From the NCBI GenBank assembly GCA_947632125.1, contig CANRNV010000010.1, positions 1 to 40,707 of the forward strand: DNA of 40,707 bases, written 5' to 3'. Below the pieces are notes generated by a model that made no database searches, was not told the DNA's origin, and was given only the letters and a program-made list of their open reading frames with translations. Of this stretch, positions 34,292 to 40,707 are shown piece by piece. Every line of letters starts with the position of its first letter. Within the stretch, counting starts at the first letter, position 1. The DNA is from an uncultured Clostridia bacterium. Its GTDB lineage: Bacteria > Bacillota > Clostridia > Christensenellales > Pumilibacteraceae. Both the position numbers and the translations under genes were made by a program.

Positions 34292-34320
34292 TTGCCAAAA
34301 GCCTCGGAGTGTGATACAAT
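34292..34320 (+). promoter_or_regulatory. Promoter placing the transcription start at the rRNA methyltransferase ATG
   Basis: TTGCCA (34292-34297), 17-base spacer, extended -10 TGATACAAT (hexamer 34315-34320). The ATG is at 34327, only six bases after the -10, so the mRNA should begin at or next to its start codon. Confidence 0.7.
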
Positions 34321-34326
34321 CGAAGC

Positions 34327-35607
34327 ATGGATCTGCCCGTTGAATTTATCGCGGAAATAAAGAATATCGTGCCCGACTTCGAGGCATTTATTTCGTCATT
34401 CGACAATAAGCCGTCGCGAGCATTCAGGGTCAACACGCTCAAAGTGAGCGACGAGGTGTTGCTCGGCGCCATGGGGAAAAGAGAGGCGGTTCCGTACGCC
34501 GAGCATTGTTACTATCTCGGAGAGGACGAAAAGTGGGGCAATCACCCATTCCATCATGCGGGGCTGATGTATATGCAAGAGCCGTCGGCGATGGCGACGC
34601 TCTCCGCCTTTCCCGTAAAGGGGGGGATCGCCCTCGATATGTGTGCGGCTCCGGGCGGAAAGACGATAGCGCTCTCGGGCATGGTCGACTGCCTTGTTTC
34701 CAACGAGGTAAATCCCGCCCGCGCGGCTACGCTTAAAGGCAACATCGAGCGAATGGGGCTTAAAAACGTCGCCGTCACCAACTTTTTCCCGAGCGAGATC
34801 GAAAAATACGGCGAGATTTTCGACGTCGTGCTCTTGGACGTGCCGTGCTCGGGCGAGGGGATGTTCCGCAAGGACGAAACGGCGGTAAGGGAGTGGAGCA
34901 AGGCGCACTCGATAAGTTGCGTCGCTAGGCAAAAGGCAATAATAAGGAGCGCGGACAAGGTGCTCAAAAGGGGCGGAACGCTCATATATTCCACGTGCAC
35001 CTTTTCCAAGCGGGAGAACGAGGACGTCATCGACGACTTTATGTCCGAGTTCGACTATGAACTTGTCGAGCCGCGCGGCACGGTCGCGGATTTCACTGCA
35101 TATCTTACCGACAGGCGGATGCGCAGGTTCTATCCACACCTTGCCTCGGGCGAGGGACAGTTCTTTGCGGCATTGACCAAAAGAGGCGGGGGCGAAAGCA
35201 AACCGCCCAAGGCGACAAAGCGCGCTTCCGACAAAGAGGTCGACGCGTTTTTGCTTGATACAATAGGCAAAACGTTGCCGTACAGTGAGCATAACGGGAT
35301 TTTTTACGTGCCGGCGCTGCCTTTTGAACTAAGCGGCAAGGTCGCCCTCGGCGGCGTGAGAATAGGCAGGAGAGAGGGCAAGGTGTTCAAGCCCGACCAC
35401 AACTTCTTTTCGGCATACGGGAGCGAAATGTATAACTTCGAGCCGAGCGAAGAGGAACTGAGCCGCTATCTTCACGGCGAGGAACTGTTCGGTGACCGCG
35501 TCGGCTACGGGGCGATAACGATTTTGGGCGGAGCGATAGGGGGCTTTAAGGGCGTGGACGGCAGGTATAAAAATTTATATCCCAAAGGACTGAGAAGAAA
35601 TCAATAA
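34327..35607 (+). CDS. RsmF/NOL1-NOP2-Sun family 16S rRNA (cytosine-C5) methyltransferase
   Basis: A 426-residue SAM-dependent enzyme that methylates cytosine in rRNA. N-terminal RNA-recognition segment with FRVNTLK near residue 33; SAM-binding DMCAAPGGKT (104-113); motif IV with Cys174 in DVPCSGEGMF; catalytic Cys224 in YSTCTFSKRENE. The C-terminal 120 residues have the RsmF-type extra domain (ALGGVRIGRREGKVFKPDH). The start MDLPVEF fits the family opening exactly, yet no ribosome site precedes it and the promoter -10 ends six bases upstream. Expression is thus probably from a leaderless transcript. It is monocistronic. Confidence 0.93.
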   Translation: MDLPVEFIAEIKNIVPDFEAFISSFDNKPSRAFRVNTLKVSDEVLLGAMGKREAVPYAEHCYYLGEDEKWGNHPFHHAGLMYMQEPSAMATLSAFPVKGGIALDMCAAPGGKTIALSGMVDCLVSNEVNPARAATLKGNIERMGLKNVAVTNFFPSEIEKYGEIFDVVLLDVPCSGEGMFRKDETAVREWSKAHSISCVARQKAIIRSADKVLKRGGTLIYSTCTFSKRENEDVIDDFMSEFDYELVEPRGTVADFTAYLTDRRMRRFYPHLASGEGQFFAALTKRGGGESKPPKATKRASDKEVDAFLLDTIGKTLPYSEHNGIFYVPALPFELSGKVALGGVRIGRREGKVFKPDHNFFSAYGSEMYNFEPSEEELSRYLHGEELFGDRVGYGAITILGGAIGGFKGVDGRYKNLYPKGLRRNQ

Positions 35608-35613
35608 AAACGC

Positions 35614-35642
35614 TTGTTTTTTTTGAGGCAATGTATTATAAT
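35614..35642 (+). promoter_or_regulatory. Promoter for the aminotransferase operon
   Basis: TTGTTT (35614-35619) and TATAAT (35637-35642), 17-base spacer. The leader of about 100 bases contains two small hairpins, ATAGC/GCTAT near 35652-35666 and CGCAC/GTGCG near 35704-35717. No terminator or T run follows them. Confidence 0.7.
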
Positions 35643-35747
35643 GGTATAAGGATAGCTACGGCTATTGTGGGTAGAAAATACTCGTTGAAAAATCAGGGAT
35701 TAACGCACACGGTGCGATGATTACATTTATTTGTAAGGAGAGGATAT

Positions 35748-36947
35748 ATGGTTTACAATTACAGCGAAAGAATGAGCAAGCTTAACGGTGCGGCGACGAG
35801 AGAAATTCTCAAACTTTTGACTCGTCCCGAAATTATTTCCTTTGCGGGCGGCTTCCCCGCAACTCAATGCCTTCCCCAAAAAGAGGTTCAAGAGATTGCG
35901 CACGAGTTGCTCAGCGAGGGCAAAGCGACCGAGGTTTTGCAATACGGCACGACCGAGGGCTTTGTTTCGCTCAGAGAGCAGCTCATTTCTTACGTAAAGA
36001 CCGCCGGGATCGAAAATGTTTCGCTCGATCAAACGTTGGTAATAAGCGGCGGACAACAGGGTATCGACCTTATGAGCAAGGTCTTTATAGACAAGGGTGA
36101 CGTCGTTCTTGTGGAGAACCCCACGTATCTTACGGCGCTTCAGATCTTCGACTCCTATCAAGCCAAGATAGTCGGCGTAAATGCCAATGACGACGGGCTC
36201 GACATCGACGACCTCGAAAACAAAATCATTCAATATAAGCCCAAATTCTTGTATTGCGTATCCACATTCTCCAACCCCACCGGCAAGACGTACAGCATTG
36301 CCAATCGTAAGCAGATCGCATCCCTTACGGCAAGGTACGGAGTGATGGTGCTCGAGGACGACCCGTACAGCAAGCTTCGTTTCGAGGGCGAGGCTGTTCC
36401 CTCGATCAAGAGTTTCGATACGGCGGGCAATGTCGTATATCTTACCAGCTTTTCCAAGGTGCTCTCGCCCGGACTTCGAATGGGCGTAGCCGTCGGTGAC
36501 AAGGAAGTCATTCGAAAACTCACCATAGGCAAGCAGGGCGTCGACGTATCGACCTCCAACCTTTCGCAGCTTATCGTATGCGAGTACCTCAAAAGGGGTT
36601 ATTTGTTCCCCAACATCGAAAAGAGCATGCCCATCTATCGCGAACGTAAAAACGCAATGATAGACGCTATCAACAAGTATATGCCCGACGAATTTTCTTA
36701 CGTCAACGCTCAGGGCGGCTTGTTCATTTGGGGCGGCTTCGACGCACCCATCGACACGACCAAGCTTGCTCCCGAGGCGATCAAGCACGACGTGGCATAC
36801 ATTCAAGGCGAGGTGTTCTATCCCGCTGCCGACGTAAAGAATATGATAAGGCTCAACTTCTCCAATGCGACCGTAGAGCGCATCGATTTGGGTATACATA
36901 GGCTCGGCGATATGTTCAAGGAAGAGATCGCCAAAATCAAGAAATAA
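35748..36947 (+). CDS. PLP-dependent aminotransferase, class I/II (2-aminoadipate transaminase-like)
   Basis: A 399-residue fold-type I aminotransferase of the LysN/MocR-related kind. It opens with the family's ISFAGGFPA segment near residue 29. The YGTTEGFVSLRE motif is near 65, the cofactor contact STFSNPTGKTYS is near 173, and the PLP-binding lysine is Lys237 in SFSKVLSPGLRMG. The substrate is probably a branched, aromatic or aminoadipate-type amino acid with 2-oxoglutarate; the exact one cannot be read. There is no DNA-binding domain, so it is an enzyme and not a MocR regulator. A TAAGGAGAGG site precedes the ATG. tyrS follows 25 bases downstream. Confidence 0.9.
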   Translation: MVYNYSERMSKLNGAATREILKLLTRPEIISFAGGFPATQCLPQKEVQEIAHELLSEGKATEVLQYGTTEGFVSLREQLISYVKTAGIENVSLDQTLVISGGQQGIDLMSKVFIDKGDVVLVENPTYLTALQIFDSYQAKIVGVNANDDGLDIDDLENKIIQYKPKFLYCVSTFSNPTGKTYSIANRKQIASLTARYGVMVLEDDPYSKLRFEGEAVPSIKSFDTAGNVVYLTSFSKVLSPGLRMGVAVGDKEVIRKLTIGKQGVDVSTSNLSQLIVCEYLKRGYLFPNIEKSMPIYRERKNAMIDAINKYMPDEFSYVNAQGGLFIWGGFDAPIDTTKLAPEAIKHDVAYIQGEVFYPAADVKNMIRLNFSNATVERIDLGIHRLGDMFKEEIAKIKK

Positions 36948-36972
36948 AGGAAAGATTGTTTAGGTAAAACCG

Positions 36973-38178
36973 ATGAACGTACTTGACACATTATATAGCA
37001 GGGGCTTTATCAAGCAGACCGTCTACGAGGACGACTTGCGTAAACTGTTGGATAGCGAAAGCGTCCCGTTTTACGTGGGGTTCGATCCCACGGCAGACAG
37101 CCTCCACATAGGTCACTATATACCCATAATGGCAATGGCGCACTTGCAAAGGGCGGGGCATAAGCCCATCGCCTTGATAGGCGGCGGCACGGCTATGATA
37201 GGCGACCCGTCGGGCAGGACGGATATGCGGTCCATGATGACGAAAGAAACCATCGCTCACAACTGCGAGGCTTTCGTTACGCAGTTAAAGCGATTTATCC
37301 GCTTCGACGGAGAGAACGCAGCCATAATGCTCAACAACGCCGATTGGCTGCTCCCCCTCAACTATATCGAGTTTTTGCGTGAGGTCGGTACGTCCTTTTC
37401 GGTCAATAAGATGCTCACCGCCGAGTGCTACAAAGCCCGATTGGAAAAGGGGCTCAGCTTCCTCGAATTTAACTATATGCTCATGCAAGCGTACGACTTT
37501 TATATGCTGCACGCAAAGTACGGAGTAAAGCTTCAAGTGGGCGGAAACGACCAGTGGAGCAATATGCTTGCGGGAGCCGACCTTATTCGCCGCAAGGAGG
37601 GAAAGGACGCATATGCCCTTACCTTGGCTTTGCTCGAAACTTCGGACGGCAAAAAAATGGGCAAGACGCAAAAGGGCGCGCTTTGGCTCGACAAAAACAA
37701 GACGTCGCCGTATGAATTTTATCAGTACTTCCGCAACGTCGAGGACGTCAAGGTCGAAGAGTGCCTGAAACTGCTCACCTTTGTCGACCTCGACGAGATC
37801 AAGGAACTGTGCCTATACAAGGACGAGCGCATCAACGTCGCAAAGGAACGCCTTGCCTACGAAGTCACCGCTTTGGTGCACGGCAGCGACGAGGCGGAAA
37901 AGGCTCGCTCGCAAGCAAAAGGAGCGTTCGGCGGCGGAGGCGAAATGCCCTCGGTCACGCTCGACATGGATGGCTCCGCGCCCGTTGTCGACCTGCTTGT
38001 CGCGGCAAAGGCGGCGGTCAGCAAGAGCGACGCTCGCCGTGTGATAGAGGGCGGGGGCGTTAAAATAGACGAAAGTAAGGTCGACAGCGTGTCGGCAAGG
38101 ATATGCGATTTGACCGATCGTAAAGAGTTTGTCCTGCATAAGGGCAAGAAAATGCACGTTAAAATCATATTAAAATGA
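36973..38178 (+). CDS. tyrS: Tyrosyl-tRNA synthetase
   Basis: A 401-residue class I aminoacyl-tRNA synthetase. HIGH motif at 45-48 (SLHIGHY), substrate loop GGGTAMIGDPSGRT near 75, the QVGGNDQWSNM tyrosine pocket near 188, the KMSKS loop as KMGKT near 229, and a C-terminal S4 RNA-binding domain (about 335-400). Length and domain order fit the S4-containing TyrRS family. There is no room for a T-box leader in the 25-base gap, which is uncommon for tyrS in Bacillota; any control would act through the upstream aminotransferase promoter. Its stop overlaps the next ATG by four bases. Confidence 0.97.
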   Translation: MNVLDTLYSRGFIKQTVYEDDLRKLLDSESVPFYVGFDPTADSLHIGHYIPIMAMAHLQRAGHKPIALIGGGTAMIGDPSGRTDMRSMMTKETIAHNCEAFVTQLKRFIRFDGENAAIMLNNADWLLPLNYIEFLREVGTSFSVNKMLTAECYKARLEKGLSFLEFNYMLMQAYDFYMLHAKYGVKLQVGGNDQWSNMLAGADLIRRKEGKDAYALTLALLETSDGKKMGKTQKGALWLDKNKTSPYEFYQYFRNVEDVKVEECLKLLTFVDLDEIKELCLYKDERINVAKERLAYEVTALVHGSDEAEKARSQAKGAFGGGGEMPSVTLDMDGSAPVVDLLVAAKAAVSKSDARRVIEGGGVKIDESKVDSVSARICDLTDRKEFVLHKGKKMHVKIILK

Positions 38179-38771
38179 ACTACGCAACCGTAACCGACGG
38201 AACGAGCGAGCTTGTCGTGATGCGCTCCAAATTCCTGGGTTTTTGCTTCAAAGTGGAAAGCGAGGAAGAGGTGACGACGAAGCTGAAAGAGCTTCGCAAA
38301 CGTTTCGTAGGCGCCACTCACGTGTGTTATGCGGCGATCTGGGACGAAAGGGGAACGCTCTCCCGCTTTTCGGACGACGGAGAGCCGAGCGGCACGGCGG
38401 GCGCGCCTATCATGGACGCCATAACGGGCGCGGGAGTGGTAAAATGCCTCGTCGCCGTCGTAAGGTACTTCGGAGGGACCAAACTCGGCACGGGCGGGCT
38501 GACGCGAGCGTACCGCGAGGCGGCAAGTTCGGCATTGAGTTCGGCAAGGCGAATAACGGTGACCTTGTGCGACGTGTATCAATGCAAAACGGACTATTCC
38601 ACTTTCAAAAGGCTGAGCGGATTCGATTTTCGCAACGTAAGCTACGGCGACGGCGTGTCGTTTGAGTATTACGTTCCGACGGGGGAGAGCGTAGAGCCGC
38701 TTGTAAACAAGGCGGGCGGCAAAATCCAAATGATAAGGAGCGGAACGCTCTACAAAGAATTGACTGACTAA
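38175..38771 (+). CDS. YigZ/IMPACT family protein
   Basis: A 198-residue protein with the UPF0029/IMPACT signature: DDGEPSGTAGAPIMDAI near residue 73 and VVRYFGGTKLGTGGLTRAY near 97. The C-terminal half is the DUF1949-like ferredoxin-type domain. Bacterial members (YvyE/YigZ) bind RNA or ribosome-related partners, and some are linked to proline-peptide or translation control; the precise role is unsettled. It is translationally coupled to tyrS by the ATGA overlap and followed by ilvE after 29 bases. Confidence 0.92.
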   Translation: MNYATVTDGTSELVVMRSKFLGFCFKVESEEEVTTKLKELRKRFVGATHVCYAAIWDERGTLSRFSDDGEPSGTAGAPIMDAITGAGVVKCLVAVVRYFGGTKLGTGGLTRAYREAASSALSSARRITVTLCDVYQCKTDYSTFKRLSGFDFRNVSYGDGVSFEYYVPTGESVEPLVNKAGGKIQMIRSGTLYKELTD

Positions 38772-38800
38772 CGCAACTTATGCGTAAAGGAGAATTAAAA

Positions 38801-39862
38801 ATGGAACTTAAAATCATCAAAACGGAAAACAAAAAGGCAAAGCCGCAAGGCAAACTCGGCTTCGGCAAGTACTTTACCGACCATATGTTCATCATGGAAT
38901 ATGAGGGCGGCGAGTGGAAGAACGCTCGCATCCAGCCCTATCAAGATATTCCTCTTGCACCGTCGGCATCCGTTTTGCACTATGCGCAAGGCGTCTTTGA
39001 GGGAGCAAAGGCATATAAAAATTCCAAGGGCGAAATACGCCTTTTCAGACTTAACGACAATCTCGACAGAATGTGCGATTCCGCCGAAAGATTGTGTATG
39101 CCCACTTTCGACAAAAAGTTCGTCTATGACGCTATAAAGCAACTCATCTTCATCGACGAAGATTGGATCCCCACCGACGAGGGCACCGCGCTTTACATAC
39201 GTCCCACTATGATAGCGACCGAAGCCGCTCTCGGCGTTCACGCTTCCAAGACCTATCTTATGTACGTTATCGTCAGCCCCGTCGGCGCATATTACGCTCA
39301 CGGTCTTGCTCCCGTCAAGTTGCTTGTCGAGGAGAACTATACCCGAGCAGCCAAGGGCGGCACGGGCGGACACAAGGTCATCGGCAACTATGCGGCAAGC
39401 ATGAAAGCGGGCGAGAACGCTCAGGCAAAGGGCTACGACCAAGCTATGTGGCTCGACGCCAAGTTCCATCGCTATGTCGAGGAAGTCGGCGCCATGAACA
39501 TCTTCTTCGTTATCGACGGCGTGGCTTATACCCCCGCGCTCAGAGGCAGCATTTTGCCCGGCATTACCCGCCGAAGCGTCATTGCCCTCCTCAAAGACCA
39601 CAAGATCAAGGTCAGGGAGTGCAACGTCGATATTCGCAAGGTCGCCGAGGCTGCCGAAAACGGTAAGCTTACCGAGATTTTCGGAACAGGTACCGCTGCG
39701 GTCATCTCTCCCGTCGGAGCGTTCGGCTATCACGGCAAGGACTATGTGGTAGGCGGCGGCGAAATGGGCGAGATTAGCAAGATGATCTACGACGAGCTTA
39801 CCGGCATCCAAAACGGCAGATATCCCGACAAAAAGCATTGGGTCGATATTATCAAGAAATAA
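38801..39862 (+). CDS. ilvE: Branched-chain amino acid aminotransferase
   Basis: The start is ATG 38801, 8 bases after AAAGGAG (38786-38792); an in-frame ATG at 38780 would place that site inside the gene. The 353-residue protein is a fold-type IV (class IV) PLP enzyme of the mammalian-like BCAT type. Landmarks are LHYAQGVFEGAKAY near 57, YIRPTMIATE near 134, the PLP lysine Lys192 in GGHKVIGNYAAS, the YVEEVGAMNIFFV segment near 225 and SILPGITRRS near 250. It transfers amino groups between Leu/Ile/Val and 2-oxoglutarate. It may be last in the aminotransferase-tyrS-yigZ run and ends at a strong terminator. Confidence 0.95.
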   Translation: MELKIIKTENKKAKPQGKLGFGKYFTDHMFIMEYEGGEWKNARIQPYQDIPLAPSASVLHYAQGVFEGAKAYKNSKGEIRLFRLNDNLDRMCDSAERLCMPTFDKKFVYDAIKQLIFIDEDWIPTDEGTALYIRPTMIATEAALGVHASKTYLMYVIVSPVGAYYAHGLAPVKLLVEENYTRAAKGGTGGHKVIGNYAASMKAGENAQAKGYDQAMWLDAKFHRYVEEVGAMNIFFVIDGVAYTPALRGSILPGITRRSVIALLKDHKIKVRECNVDIRKVAEAAENGKLTEIFGTGTAAVISPVGAFGYHGKDYVVGGGEMGEISKMIYDELTGIQNGRYPDKKHWVDIIKK

Positions 39863-39888
39863 GTTTTGTTTTTACGTAAAACTTTTAA

Positions 39889-39923
39889 GGGCGGGGAACG
39901 CAATATTCCCCGCTCTGTTTTTT
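39889..39923 (+). terminator. Intrinsic terminator after ilvE
   Basis: GCGGGGAA (39891-39898) pairs with TTCCCCGC (39906-39913), extended by two outer pairs; loop of 7 bases, then a T-rich run to 39923. The high-GC stem makes this the strongest terminator of the window. Confidence 0.92.
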
Positions 39924-39947
39924 TACCGAAATCGCAACTTTCGCATT

Positions 39948-39971
39948 AAAAAAGGGCACGCCATGGCGCCC
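39948..39971 (-). terminator. Intrinsic terminator for the minus-strand genes at the right end
   Basis: Read on the minus strand, GGGCGC pairs with GTGCCC (39966-39971 with 39954-39959, one G-U pair), followed by six T (39953-39948). It lies 92 bases beyond the stop of the small membrane protein at 40063. Confidence 0.75.
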
Positions 39972-40062
39972 GAAGTATTTACAAGGTTGATTTTAATGCC
40001 CGTTTGGGGCAAGATGAACTTTTTTATTCCTTGCTTAAAAATCCACCCGCCCAAATTAAGAT

Positions 40063-40320
40063 TTATCTTCCGATTTTTTTATCTTCTTGCTCGTTTTTAC
40101 CTATATTCTTTTTTGTTCTTACAGCCTGAGTTATAAAAAACGACGTAAGAAATGACAATATAGGCAACGCTATAATCGATATGTAGACTACGAAATCATT
40201 GTGTTTTATCACGCCGAAAATCATAACCGCAAGCACAAACAAAAAGAATATTCCGGTAAATATACCAAAACCCGTATAAGTGCCCAAAAGAATTTTTGTT
40301 TTCGACTTTTTCTCTTCCAT
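40063..40320 (-). CDS. Small membrane protein with two helices
   Basis: An 85-residue protein: a basic start (MEEKKSKTK), one hydrophobic helix at about 16-37, a short KHND loop, a second helix at about 43-66, and a Lys/Glu-rich tail. Both ends should be cytoplasmic. No family is recognised. An AAGGAG site lies 6 bases before the ATG. It follows the similar small gene at 40353 by 32 bases, on the same strand. Confidence 0.65.
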   Translation of the reverse strand: MEEKKSKTKILLGTYTGFGIFTGIFFLFVLAVMIFGVIKHNDFVVYISIIALPILSFLTSFFITQAVRTKKNIGKNEQEDKKIGR

Positions 40321-40352
40321 TTACAACTCCTTATAGCCCAAAAGGGGATTTT

Positions 40353-40568
40353 TCAGCGATACGGTATTTTACTTTTTGTTTTTTTGAATTGAATAAGTTC
40401 GATTATAAATGTTATCCAAAAGCTGACAGAGCCTACAAGACAGATGATGAATAATATCATGCTTAATAGGCTTTGCGTTTGAATGTACATTATCAATGTT
40501 ATTACAAAACACGATATTGTCGACAATCCCACGCACAGCCATAGGAGTATGGTACTTTTGTTATTCAT
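40353..40568 (-). CDS. Small membrane protein with two helices
   Basis: The start is ATG 40568, preceded by a CGGAGG site 8 bases upstream; the frame remains open further upstream to a possible start at 40601, which has no such site. The 71-residue product has two hydrophobic helices (about 6-27 and 34-57) and a basic tail ending IPYR. No family is recognised. Size and layout match the neighbour at 40063, suggesting a functionally paired or duplicated set, although the sequences themselves differ. Confidence 0.6.
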   Translation of the reverse strand: MNNKSTILLWLCVGLSTISCFVITLIMYIQTQSLLSMILFIICLVGSVSFWITFIIELIQFKKTKSKIPYR

Positions 40569-40641
40569 TACGGTAACCTCCGACAAGTTTTGTCTTTTCA
40601 AAAAATACGGACCGAAAAATATTCCTACGATAAATTGAAAT

Positions 40642-40707
40642 TTATTGATTTCTTCTTCTGTGCCATTCAGTCCAAAACGCGAGATAGCCGTCCCGATCGA
40701 TTTTGTC
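40642..40707 (-). CDS. C-terminal end of an unknown protein (5' end outside window)
   Basis: Reading in from the right edge on the minus strand, 21 residues are open to a TAA at 40642-40644. They include DGYLAFWTEWH and an Arg-rich end. This is upstream of, and in the same direction as, the two small membrane proteins, which fits an operon. Too short to assign. Confidence 0.4.
   Translation of the reverse strand, partial: DKIDRDGYLAFWTEWHRRRNQ

Noticed and set aside
38780..38800. Upstream ATG (38780) as the ilvE start.
   Set aside because: The AAAGGAG ribosome site at 38786-38792 would then be inside the coding sequence; ATG 38801 is correctly spaced.

Overview
The window looks like chromosomal DNA from an uncultured, spore-forming member of the Bacillota (class Clostridia; a gut Christensenellales-type lineage is my best guess, with low certainty). 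The reasons are a germination protease (gpr) at the left edge, conserved Clostridia gene neighbourhoods (pth-mfd-prsA and rpmE-DUF1385-prmC-prfA), sigma-A type promoters with Shine-Dalgarno sites, intrinsic terminators, and several lipoproteins with short N-terminal signals. I see no rRNA, tRNA, CRISPR array, integrase or transposase.

Layout. 1-7.6 kb: gpr end, glutamate racemase, a Ku end-joining protein, a convergent MgtE magnesium transporter, then an apparent operon of a PlsC-type acyltransferase with zinc ribbon, an ABC substrate-binding lipoprotein, its permease and RecF. 7.7-14.9 kb: two large cell-envelope proteins, one a 1446-residue single-pass membrane protein with an acidic N-terminal repeat and a recurring extracellular unit, the other a BspA-type leucine-rich-repeat lipoprotein with three Cys/His-rich units. 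15.1-22 kb: a PRC-barrel protein (minus strand), then DUF1858, pth, mfd (broken by a one-base frameshift in this sequence) and a PrsA/SurA-like foldase. 21.9-25.5 kb: rpmE, a fused DUF1385-PrmC gene, prfA and a Cys-x5-Arg phosphatase-like gene.

25.5-28.7 kb is the most unusual part. A strong promoter and a leader able to form several helices precede a tight three-gene unit: a cytoplasmic leucine-rich-repeat protein carrying two FtsK-gamma-like winged helices but no motor, a PD-(D/E)XK nuclease-family protein, and a metallophosphoesterase. A strong terminator closes the unit. I do not recognise this combination. It could be a defence or DNA-processing module, but that is inference only.

28.7-34.2 kb holds a rearranged surface-protein locus. 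A lipoprotein signal peptide plus the first half of an InlB-type repeat lies on the minus strand. The second half of the same repeat opens a 3.4-kb plus-strand frame that lacks a start. The two halves would make one complete repeat if about 170 bp were flipped, so this is an inversion (possibly phase variation) or an assembly fault. A thioredoxin-fold lipoprotein follows in the same operon. 34.3-39.9 kb returns to housekeeping genes: an RsmF-like rRNA methyltransferase with a probably leaderless mRNA, a PLP aminotransferase, tyrS, a YigZ/IMPACT protein and ilvE. The right end has two tiny two-helix membrane proteins and a fragment of a third gene on the minus strand.
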